Below are positions 1 through 5,071 of a stretch of 5,071 nt of DNA, one piece after another. This stretch comes from Actinomycetes bacterium (lineage in GTDB: Bacteria > Actinomycetota > Thermoleophilia > RBG-16-64-13). The notes below the pieces were generated by a model. The model worked only from the letters and a program-made list of their open reading frames with translations, was not told where the DNA came from and made no database searches. The stretch covers positions 1 to 5,071 of the forward strand of contig JAKAHF010000235.1 in NCBI GenBank assembly GCA_021815245.1, written 5' to 3'. A program made the position numbers and the translations under genes. The stretch's first letter is position 1, and each line of letters opens with the position of its first letter.

Positions 1-1682
1 GCTTCGACTCTCCCCCGTTCACGTATGACGACTTCGAAGAATCCGACGTCTTGGTGTTCGTCGGGGCGAATCCCGTGATCGCTCATCCGATCATGTGGCA
101 GAGAGTCAAGAAGAACCCGCACGACCCACGCATCATCGTCATCGATCCGAGGGCGACCGAGACGGCCACGGCCGCCAGGGCCCAGCATGTGCCCATTCTG
201 CCGAAGTCCGACCTCGCGCTCTTCTACGGCCTGGGGCGGCTGTTCATCGAACGGCGATGGCTCGACACCGCGTTCGTCGACGGCCACACCACGGGGTTCG
301 AAGCGTACCGCGATCTCGTCGCGCACTACGACCTCGAGCGCGTGGCCGTGGAGACCGGCCTCTCCACCGGCCGGCTCGAGGATCTCGCCGATGCGATCCA
401 CCGTGGCAGTCGGGTCTCCTTCTGGTGGACCATGGGTGTCAACCAGGGCCATCAGGCCGTGCGAACGGCGCAGGCGATAATCGACCTCGCCCTTCTCACC
501 GGCAACATCGGGCGGCCCGGCACCGGCGCCAACTCCATAACCGGCCAGTGCAACGCCATGGGTTCGCGCATGTTCAGCAACACCGCGAGCCTCTACTGTG
601 GTCGCGATTTTGCCCAGGCGGAGCATCGGGCCCACGTCGCGAGCGTGCTCGGCATTGACGAATCGCTCGTGCCGCGGCAGGCGGGCATGGCCTACGACCA
701 GATCGTGCAGGCTGTCGACGAGGGCCGCATCAAGGGCCTGTGGATCGTCTGCACCAACCCGATGCATTCGTGGCCCGGCCGGGAGGGGCTCGAACGGGCG
801 CTCCGCAAACTCGATTTCCTCGTTGTGCAGGACATGTTCGTCGATACGGCGACCGCACAGATAGCGCACCTGATACTGCCGGCGGCCGGCTGCGGCGAGA
901 AGGACGGCACCTTCATCAACTCCGAGCGGCGCCTCGGCGTGGTCCGCAGAGTGGTGGATCCCCCGGGTGTCGCGCTGCCCGACTTCGAGATCTTTCGCCG
1001 CGTCGCCGAAGCCTGGGGATGTGCCCGATTGCTGCGCGAGTGGTCCTCCCCTGAGGCCGTGTTCCAGGTGATGAAGCGGCTTTCGCGGGGCACGCCGTGC
1101 GACTTCTCGGGCATAGCGGGGTACGACATGCTCGAGCGGTCGGGGGGCATCCAGTGGCCTCTGCCCGAAGGTTCGACCCTCGCCGTCGAGGCGGCGGCCC
1201 ATGGCAGTCTCAGCGCTGATGCCCGGCAGCGCCGTCTGTTCGAGGACGGAGTGTTCTTTCACGCCGACGGACGTGCCCGCCTGCTCGTCGAAGAAGCCGC
1301 CGCGCTACCTGAGCCTCCCGACTCGGAGTATCCCTACGTACTTCTGACCGGTCGCGGCTCGGTCTACCAGTGGCACACGCTCACCCGCACCGACAACGCG
1401 CCCGCGCTCAAGAAGGCGTCGCCCGATCCCGCCGTCGTGCACATCGGCGCCGGCGACGCCGGGATGCTCGAGATCACAGATGGACAGGACGTGGAGGTGC
1501 GCTCCCGCAGAGGCTCGGTGCGGGTGAAGGCCCTCGTGTCGGAGGGCCTCGCGCCCGGCCAGGTGTTCATGTCGATGCACCATCCGCTCACCAATGTCCT
1601 TACGCTCGCGGTGTTCGACCCCTACTCCCGTCAGCCGGCGTACAAGAGCGCTGCCGTCTCCATCCGCCGGATGTCCTCCTAG
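1..1682 (+). CDS. nasA: Assimilatory-type nitrate reductase catalytic subunit (molybdopterin oxidoreductase), 5' end cut by window
   Basis: The frame is open from base 3 to the TAG at 1680-1682, giving about 559 visible residues; the TTG at 51 lies inside the gene and is not its start. Seen: [15 protein letters not shown] near 51-98, WTMGVNQ at 426-446, and [19 protein letters not shown] then AMGSR at 498-569. A C-terminal molybdopterin dinucleotide-binding domain starts near 1330 ([17 protein letters not shown]). Known: these blocks are typical of NasA/NapA-like enzymes, which reduce nitrate to nitrite at a Mo-bis-MGD centre. Family members run to roughly 700 residues or more, so the [4Fe-4S] domain and the Mo-ligand Cys should lie just left of the window. 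The protein ends soon after the MGD domain, with no C-terminal [2Fe-2S] or flavin module. Inferred: a cytoplasmic enzyme fed by a separate electron donor. Its stop overlaps the Shine-Dalgarno site of the next gene, implying co-transcription. A formate dehydrogenase-like activity is a less likely alternative; the N-terminus would help decide. Confidence 0.83.
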   Translation, partial: FDSPPFTYDDFEESDVLVFVGANPVIAHPIMWQRVKKNPHDPRIIVIDPRATETATAARAQHVPILPKSDLALFYGLGRLFIERRWLDTAFVDGHTTGFEAYRDLVAHYDLERVAVETGLSTGRLEDLADAIHRGSRVSFWWTMGVNQGHQAVRTAQAIIDLALLTGNIGRPGTGANSITGQCNAMGSRMFSNTASLYCGRDFAQAEHRAHVASVLGIDESLVPRQAGMAYDQIVQAVDEGRIKGLWIVCTNPMHSWPGREGLERALRKLDFLVVQDMFVDTATAQIAHLILPAAGCGEKDGTFINSERRLGVVRRVVDPPGVALPDFEIFRRVAEAWGCARLLREWSSPEAVFQVMKRLSRGTPCDFSGIAGYDMLERSGGIQWPLPEGSTLAVEAAAHGSLSADARQRRLFEDGVFFHADGRARLLVEEAAALPEPPDSEYPYVLLTGRGSVYQWHTLTRTDNAPALKKASPDPAVVHIGAGDAGMLEITDGQDVEVRSRRGSVRVKALVSEGLAPGQVFMSMHHPLTNVLTLAVFDPYSRQPAYKSAAVSIRRMSS

Positions 1683-1686
1683 GAGA
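1681..1686 (+). promoter_or_regulatory. Ribosome binding site overlapping the nasA stop codon
   Basis: AGGAGA begins inside the TAG stop of the preceding gene and lies 3 to 4 bases before GTG 1690. It decides the start of the VOC gene: the same frame is open further upstream (an ATG-type start exists at 1594), but that start would sit deep inside nasA and has no comparable site. The stop/Shine-Dalgarno overlap suggests translational coupling. Confidence 0.7.
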
Positions 1687-1689
1687 GCC

Positions 1690-2058
1690 GTGTACGGAGC
1701 CCCGCGCACCGTCAATTTCATCCTCTACTGTGCGCGGTGGGAGGCGGCCGTCGCCTTCTACAGGGACGCGCTGAAGCTCCCGGTGAACATGCAGAAGGAG
1801 TGGTTCATCGAATTCAGCCTGGGCCGCGATGCACGGCTGAGTGTCGCCGACGAGCGCCGTGCGTCGATCAAGAGCGCCGGGGGCGCCGGGGTGACCGTGT
1901 CGCTGGAGGTCGACGACATCGAGGCGGTCCGCGCGGATGTCGAACGGCAAGGCCTACAGCCGAGCGAGATCCGCGATCACCCGTGGGGAGCCCTGGTCTT
2001 CCACCTCCTTGACCCAGAGGGCCACCGGCTGGAGTTCTGGCAGAAGACCGCACCCTGA
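1690..2058 (+). CDS. VOC (glyoxalase/bleomycin-resistance fold) family protein
   Basis: GTG start and TGA stop give 122 residues, the usual size of a single-domain VOC protein that works as a dimer. Seen: two beta-alpha-beta-beta-beta modules. The first opens with VNFILYC and the helix WEAAVAFYRDALKLP (residues 17-31). The second opens with VSLEVDDIEAVRADVERQG (70-88) and ends with HPWGALVFHLLDPEGHRLEFWQ at 97-118, the classic closing signature with Glu115 at the conserved acidic metal-ligand position. Known: VOC proteins include glyoxalase I, extradiol dioxygenases, epimerases, and antibiotic-binding proteins. Odd: the usual His of the first strand is replaced (Asn9 or a neighbour), so the metal site may be altered or absent and a binding role is as likely as catalysis. 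It is coupled to nasA, but no link to nitrate metabolism can be read from the sequence. The substrate is unknown. Confidence 0.8.
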   Translation: MYGAPRTVNFILYCARWEAAVAFYRDALKLPVNMQKEWFIEFSLGRDARLSVADERRASIKSAGGAGVTVSLEVDDIEAVRADVERQGLQPSEIRDHPWGALVFHLLDPEGHRLEFWQKTAP

Positions 2059-2119
2059 CGCATCGGTCGCGACTGGGAACCCGGCACGGCTCCGGTTTGT
2101 CTGAGAGCCGTCAGGGTGC
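2050..2119 (+). repeat. Perfect 11-bp inverted repeat spanning the VOC stop codon, with a competing inner hairpin
   Basis: GCACCCTGACG at 2050-2060, which contains the VOC stop codon, is the exact reverse complement of CGTCAGGGTGC at 2109-2119; 48 bases separate the arms. Inside lies a second possible stem, ACGGCTC at 2086-2092 with GAGCCGT at 2105-2111. The two stems share bases 2109-2111, so they could not both form fully. The right arm ends 7 bases before the AAGGAGG site (2127-2133) of the lipoprotein gene. No T-run follows, so it does not look like a standard intrinsic terminator. It may be an RNA structure controlling read-through or translation, or a chance palindrome. Confidence 0.45.
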
Positions 2120-2140
2120 CTGGGCGAAGGAGGCGATCGG

Positions 2141-2680
2141 ATGCGCGCGCATCGGGCCTCGTGGACCGTCAGCCATGTGGCCATTGTCTTGGTTGTGGCA
2201 TTGCTGCTCCCCGTGACAGCCTGTGACACCGACACGACCACACGCCCGGTGCCGGCATCGACCGCCACGACCCTGGGTCCCGGTGTCATGCGCTTCGCGA
2301 CTCTGCTCGACCGGTTTCAGATCCTCCTGGCGCGCGAAGCGTCGCAGGCACTGCTGCCCTTCAGGGCGCTTCCTAGGGAGGCCGCCTGGCTTTTCGACCC
2401 CAGCTCGCCGGTCGATGCGACCGAGGCTCAGGCCTACGGCTTCGCGAACGGCGACCTCGTCATACTGTTCTTCGTCGGGCCCACGACCGACCAAGAAGCG
2501 TGCGCGCCGACTCTCCTGGAGGCCGCACGCGCGAAGTACTCACAAGGTGCACGGATCGTGAGCACATCGGTCGACGGCGATTTTGGCTTCGTCGTCGTCT
2601 CCGGCGACTACTGGAGCGAGCTCCGGCGCCTGGCGCAGTGGGCGCGCCAGGCCCACGCCGCTTTCGTCTATGACAGCTAG
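2141..2680 (+). CDS. Putative lipoprotein of unknown function
   Basis: ATG start with an excellent Shine-Dalgarno site (AAGGAGG, 2127-2133, spacing 7); 179 residues. Seen: a short basic N-terminus (RAHR), a hydrophobic segment at about 12-24, and a lipobox LPVTAC ending at Cys28, so a lipid-anchored exported protein is predicted. Asp29 follows the Cys; in enterobacteria a +2 Asp retains lipoproteins in the inner membrane, though the host's envelope is unknown. Residues 29-45 form a Thr/Pro/Ala-rich linker. The rest is a mixed alpha/beta domain with the strand-like runs DLVILFFVG and GFVVVSGDYW and a helical end. Only one other Cys (Cys121) is present, and there is no haem or Fe-S motif. I recognise no family. 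It follows the nasA-VOC pair by 82 bp on the same strand and precedes the 150-bp control region, so it could be the last gene of the left operon or its own unit. Confidence 0.75.
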   Translation: MRAHRASWTVSHVAIVLVVALLLPVTACDTDTTTRPVPASTATTLGPGVMRFATLLDRFQILLAREASQALLPFRALPREAAWLFDPSSPVDATEAQAYGFANGDLVILFFVGPTTDQEACAPTLLEAARAKYSQGARIVSTSVDGDFGFVVVSGDYWSELRRLAQWARQAHAAFVYDS

Positions 2681-2739
2681 CTGGCCCTGCTCGCCGCCCA
2701 CCGGTCGACTCCACCTGCCCAGCTCCTAGTTCCGTTGGG

Positions 2740-2753
2740 TTGACTTACGTCAA
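2740..2753 (+). promoter_or_regulatory. Crp/Fnr-family operator, TTGAC-N4-GTCAA
   Basis: Seen: TTGACTTACGTCAA is a perfect 5+5 inverted repeat with a 4-base spacer, the layout of the FNR box (consensus TTGAT-N4-ATCAA) with C:G in place of T:A at the inner half-site position. Its centre (2746.5) lies exactly 41.5 bp upstream of A2788, a start site that falls 7 bases after the TATAGT hexamer. Known: class II Crp/Fnr activators bind at -41.5. Inferred: an oxygen-, nitric-oxide- or redox-sensing regulator of this family activates the downstream pair. The TTGACT could be misread as a -35 box, but it is 30 bp from the -10. Confidence 0.6.
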
Positions 2754-2775
2754 TTACTTCTTCTGCCCAGGTACA

Positions 2776-2781
2776 TATAGT
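2776..2781 (+). promoter_or_regulatory. Putative -10 element
   Basis: TATAGT differs from the TATAAT consensus at one position. It lies in the only AT-rich patch before ATG 2831, at the distance expected for a class II promoter activated from the 2740-2753 box. Predicted transcription start is near A2788. No extended -10 TG is present. Confidence 0.5.
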
Positions 2782-2830
2782 TGATGCAAGCCGCCCTTCG
2801 GTGTGAGTCAACGTCAGGAGTGAGAAAGGC

Positions 2831-3118
2831 ATGAAGACAATGGAAATCGACCGCCGAGGTTTTCTGCGCCTAGCGCTCGCGGCCGCGCTTGTTCCCTTCG
2901 CGACGCAGGTATCGAAGAAGTGGCACGCGACGACCAAGACCGCCGCGCCCATGCTGCGGCCCACGCCGGTGACCGTCGGCCGGCCCGTCTGCGCGCGCTG
3001 CGGCAGGCCTGGCCACGTGGCGATCGAGCCCGAGTGTCCGGCCAATCGAGAGACGCTCGCCGCTCTTCAGACCACCTCGAGACGCGAAGCCGGATCATCG
3101 CCGGGAGGGAGAGTATGA
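2831..3118 (+). CDS. Small twin-arginine-signal protein with a Cys/His cluster
   Basis: ATG start, 95 residues, Shine-Dalgarno AGGAG at 2816-2820. Seen: a Tat motif DRRGFLR at residues 7-13, then a hydrophobic stretch LALAAALVPFA (14-24). The mature part is Pro/Arg-rich with a compact cluster Cys54-x2-Cys57-x4-His62-x6-Cys69 (CARCGRPGH then AIEPEC), which resembles a zinc knuckle with a longer last spacer. The C-terminal 25 residues look disordered. No clean AxA cleavage site follows the hydrophobic run, so the N-terminus might stay as a membrane anchor. Its stop overlaps the next ATG (ATGA), so it is coupled to the molybdoenzyme gene. Known: small Tat-signal proteins of under 100 residues occur beside some formate dehydrogenases; this one resembles them in position and signal, but I cannot say it is homologous. 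Inferred: an accessory subunit or maturation partner, exported folded with a bound metal. Function unknown. Confidence 0.72.
   Translation: MKTMEIDRRGFLRLALAAALVPFATQVSKKWHATTKTAAPMLRPTPVTVGRPVCARCGRPGHVAIEPECPANRETLAALQTTSRREAGSSPGGRV
3103..3110 (+). promoter_or_regulatory. Ribosome binding site for the molybdoenzyme, inside the upstream gene
   Basis: The purine run GGGAGGGA contains GGAGG at 3104-3108, six bases before ATG 3115. It lies within the last codons of the small Tat-protein gene, whose TGA (3116-3118) overlaps that ATG. This fixes the molybdoenzyme start and puts its Tat motif directly at the N-terminus. Confidence 0.7.
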
Positions 3119-5071
3119 GCATCACGCGTAGGCAATTCCTCAAGGGTGTGGGCGCAGTGGCCGGCACGGCGGCGGTCACCGGCGCACTCGGAGGAGCCGC
3201 GGAACACGTGTTCGCCGGGCGCGAGGAGCCACAGGGATCGCTGCCTGTCGACAGGGTGGTGCGCACCACATGCTCGCCGAACTGCACCGGCTCATGCGGC
3301 CAACTGGCTTTCGTGCGAGACGGCCACATCGTCAAGGTGCAGCAGGCCGCCGACTTTCCCGACAAGAGCTACAACCCCCGTGGCTGCATGAAAGGCATCT
3401 CGTACCACCTGCTCGTTCACGGGCCCGATCGCATCAGGACCCCCCTGGTCCGCGACGGCGAACGCGGCTCAGGCACATTTCGTGAAGCTACCTGGGAGGA
3501 AGTCCTCGACCGCATCGCTTCTGAGTTCAAGCGCATCGGCGATACCTGGGGCTGGGACACCATACACGTGTTCGGACAGGTGCCCGGCTCCGGCTACATC
3601 CAGAAAGGCGCCAACTACCGCGCCTGCGCGGCTCTCGGCATGACCCACGGCACCAGTTTCGACTTCAACGGCGATCTGCCGATGAGCATGCCCATCACGT
3701 TCGGGGTGCAGAACGCCGAGCACGAGGCCAAAGACTGGGCCAACAGCCGCTTCATCCTCGCTGTCGGCGCCAACCCGCTCGAGACCCGTATCCCCGATGC
3801 ACACTTCATCGAGGACGCACTCGAGAAGGGCGCGCGGCTCGTCGTGGTCGATCCCACCTTCTCGTCCACGGCCTCAAAGGCCGACGCCTGGTTGCAGATC
3901 AAGCCCGGCACCGACGCGGCGCTGGGCCTCGCCCTTTGCCGGCGAGTGATCGAGACAGGCCGGGCCGATTGGGACTTCATACGTACCTATACCGATGCAC
4001 CGCTGCTCGTGCGGGCCGACACGGGCAAGCGGCTGCGCGCCGACGACTTGGCGGCAGGCGTGGCCGTCGACCCTGGTCCGGCGGCGGGTGTGGGGCTGGG
4101 TGGCTACGGCCAGGAGGCGCTCCCCGCGGGGACCGCCCCTGTAGTACCCGGTGCCGTGGCACCGACCGTCGACGCTCCCGCGCCCCCGCGCTTCGTGGTG
4201 TGGGACAGCATCTTGCAGAGACCGGTGCTGGTCGGTACCGAGCGCCTCGGCCTGCCTGCCGGCGTCGACGCCGCGCTCGAGGGCGACTTCACGGTCAGAT
4301 TGGCCGGCGGTGGCGAGGCACGAGTGACTCCCGGTTTCGCGCTCGTGCGCGCCGAGCTGGATAGGTGGACACCCGAGAAGGCCGCCGAGATCACCGGGAT
4401 AGCCGTCGAAGAGATAGTTCGTGTGGCCGACGCGTACGCCGCGGAACGACCCGCCGCGATCATCATGGGTGGCGGCAGTAACCACTGGTTCCACGGAGAC
4501 CTGAACGGCCGCGCCCTGGCGCTGCTCGCCGCCCTCACCGGCAACATCGGCCGGTCGGGGGGCGGGTTCTCGGTGTACGTCGGCCAGTACAAGGTGCGGG
4601 TCGACACGTCACCGTGGTGGAACATCGGCGACAAGAAGGCCAAGGTCGTCCCCAGCATCTACTTCGTCGGCGGACCTACGGAGACGATGAACGAGACCGT
4701 TCCTTTCCCCAAGAACGGCTGGAAGGCCTTGTTCTGCACGTTCGCCAACATGTTCATCCAAGCCATGGACGTCAACCGGCTCCACCAGACTCTCAGCGGC
4801 TGCGAGCTGGTAGTGGTCATGGATCACCAGATGACCGACACAGTACAGTGGGCAGACATCGTCTTGCCGGCCACGACCTGGTACGAGAAGACCGACCTCA
4901 CCGCGACCCCGCTGCACCCCTTCTTGCAGATCCAGCAGCCCGCTCTGCCCCCGGTCGGCGAGGCGCGGTCGGAGCTGTGGGTGTGGCAGGAGATCGTCAA
5001 GCGCATCGATCCGGCGATGTTCGCCGAGTCGTTCGACATGACCGAGGAGCAGGCGATCGAGGCTATCTTGT
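3115..5071 (+). CDS. Tat-exported molybdopterin oxidoreductase, NarG-like (type II DMSO reductase family) catalytic subunit, 3' end cut by window
   Basis: ATG 3115 opens a frame with no stop to the window edge: 652 residues. Seen: a Tat signal TRRQFLK (4-10) with possible cleavage after VFA34; an Fe-S motif Cys53-x3-Cys57-x3-Cys61-x29-Cys91; FDFNGDLPMSMP (183-194), whose Asp187 aligns with the Asp Mo-ligand of NarG; DAHF and PGTDAAL; GGGSNHWFHGDL (452-463); TGNIGRSGGGFSVYVGQ (475-491); and ADIVLPATTWYEKTDL with LHPF (580-603). Known: these blocks mark the type II group (NarG, SerA, ClrA, PcrA, DdhA, EbdA relatives), reductases or dehydrogenases with Mo-bis-MGD and one [4Fe-4S] cluster. Odd: the first Fe-S ligand is Cys where NarG has His, and an Ala/Pro/Gly-rich insert lies at 315-358. 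It is coupled to the small Tat protein and probably driven by the Crp/Fnr-type promoter. Inferred: an exported respiratory enzyme whose Fe-S beta subunit, haem or membrane subunit and chaperone lie downstream. Substrate not determinable here. Confidence 0.85.
   Translation, partial: MSITRRQFLKGVGAVAGTAAVTGALGGAAEHVFAGREEPQGSLPVDRVVRTTCSPNCTGSCGQLAFVRDGHIVKVQQAADFPDKSYNPRGCMKGISYHLLVHGPDRIRTPLVRDGERGSGTFREATWEEVLDRIASEFKRIGDTWGWDTIHVFGQVPGSGYIQKGANYRACAALGMTHGTSFDFNGDLPMSMPITFGVQNAEHEAKDWANSRFILAVGANPLETRIPDAHFIEDALEKGARLVVVDPTFSSTASKADAWLQIKPGTDAALGLALCRRVIETGRADWDFIRTYTDAPLLVRADTGKRLRADDLAAGVAVDPGPAAGVGLGGYGQEALPAGTAPVVPGAVAPTVDAPAPPRFVVWDSILQRPVLVGTERLGLPAGVDAALEGDFTVRLAGGGEARVTPGFALVRAELDRWTPEKAAEITGIAVEEIVRVADAYAAERPAAIIMGGGSNHWFHGDLNGRALALLAALTGNIGRSGGGFSVYVGQYKVRVDTSPWWNIGDKKAKVVPSIYFVGGPTETMNETVPFPKNGWKALFCTFANMFIQAMDVNRLHQTLSGCELVVVMDHQMTDTVQWADIVLPATTWYEKTDLTATPLHPFLQIQQPALPPVGEARSELWVWQEIVKRIDPAMFAESFDMTEEQAIEAIL

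Larger units (their letters stand above)
2681..2830 (+). promoter_or_regulatory. Intergenic control region and promoter upstream of the Tat-protein/molybdoenzyme pair
   Basis: The stretch is noticeably richer in A/T than its surroundings, especially at 2730-2790. It contains a Crp/Fnr-type palindrome (2740-2753) and a -10-like TATAGT (2776-2781). With a start at A2788 the 5' leader would be 43 bases, containing AGGAG (2816-2820) ten bases before ATG 2831. No -35 element lies at the normal 16-18 bp spacing, which fits activator dependence. A 10-bp palindrome, CAGCTAGCTG (2674-2683), covers the lipoprotein stop codon but has no loop or T-run, so I see no convincing terminator for the left operon. 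Confidence 0.6.

Noticed and set aside
51..53. TTG at 51 as the true start of the nasA-type gene
   Set aside because: The frame stays open to the window edge and the upstream residues ([16 protein letters not shown]) match the conserved family sequence, so the gene begins outside the window.
1594..1689. N-terminal extension of the VOC protein from a start at 1594
   Set aside because: It would overlap nasA by almost 90 bases, its Arg/Ser/Pro-rich sequence is shadow-like, and the GTG at 1690 has a good Shine-Dalgarno site and gives the normal VOC length.
2674..2683. Palindrome CAGCTAGCTG at the lipoprotein stop as a terminator
   Set aside because: It has no loop and no following T-run, so it cannot form a useful hairpin.
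2740..2745. TTGACT as a sigma-70 -35 element
   Set aside because: It is a good hexamer match, but it lies 30 bp from TATAGT, far beyond the usual 16-18 bp, and it is better explained as the left half of the palindrome.
2781..2789. TTGATGCAA as a second FNR half-site
   Set aside because: Only one half is present; no ATCAA follows at the right spacing, and it overlaps the -10 and start region.
2802..2816. CRP-like site beginning TGTGA in the leader
   Set aside because: The right half (GTCAG) does not match TCACA, and the site would lie downstream of the predicted start.
3874..4658. Long open frames on the minus strand opposite the molybdoenzyme
   Set aside because: They are antisense to a frame with clear family motifs, show low-complexity Arg/Pro/Ala-rich translations typical of GC-rich shadows, and have no convincing ribosome binding sites.
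1..5071. CRISPR arrays, tRNA genes, insertion sequences or attachment sites
   Set aside because: I saw no spaced direct repeats, no tRNA-like cloverleaf, no transposase motifs and no terminal inverted repeats.

Overview
The window comes from a GC-rich bacterium. Its coding frames are filled with G/C-ending codons, it has strong Shine-Dalgarno sites, and it carries two Tat-exported proteins. The style and the combination of redox genes would fit an actinobacterial lineage such as the Coriobacteriia/OPB41 group, but nothing here (no rRNA, no housekeeping marker) fixes the taxonomy, so treat that as a weak guess. All five genes lie on the + strand. Both outer genes run off the window.

Left block (1-2680). 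The window opens inside a molybdopterin oxidoreductase of the assimilatory nitrate reductase (NasA) type. About the last 559 residues are visible. A small VOC/glyoxalase-fold protein follows at once, its Shine-Dalgarno site overlapping the nasA stop codon. After an 82-bp gap comes an unrecognised 179-residue lipoprotein. A perfect 11-bp inverted repeat spans the VOC stop codon and the start of that gap.

Intergenic control region (2681-2830). This relatively AT-rich stretch holds a perfect Crp/Fnr-type palindrome, TTGAC-N4-GTCAA. A -10-like TATAGT lies downstream at a spacing that would centre the palindrome at -41.5. That is the geometry of a class II activated anaerobic or nitrogen-oxide responsive promoter.

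Right block (2831-5071). The promoter faces a two-gene unit joined by an ATGA overlap. The first gene encodes a 95-residue Tat-signal protein with a compact Cys/His cluster, which I do not recognise. The second encodes a Tat-exported molybdopterin catalytic subunit of the NarG-like (type II DMSO reductase) group. It has a four-Cys Fe-S motif and the Asp-Leu-Pro motif expected to supply the molybdenum ligand. It is open at the right edge after 652 residues, and electron-transfer subunits and a chaperone would be expected beyond the edge.

Together the window appears to be a junction between a cytoplasmic (assimilatory-type) nitrate reductase unit and a separately controlled, exported respiratory molybdoenzyme unit. 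The most unusual parts are the small Tat protein coupled to the catalytic subunit and the promoter that drives the pair. The electron acceptor of the exported enzyme (nitrate, a sulfoxide, a chlorine or selenium oxyanion, or another) cannot be settled from the visible sequence.
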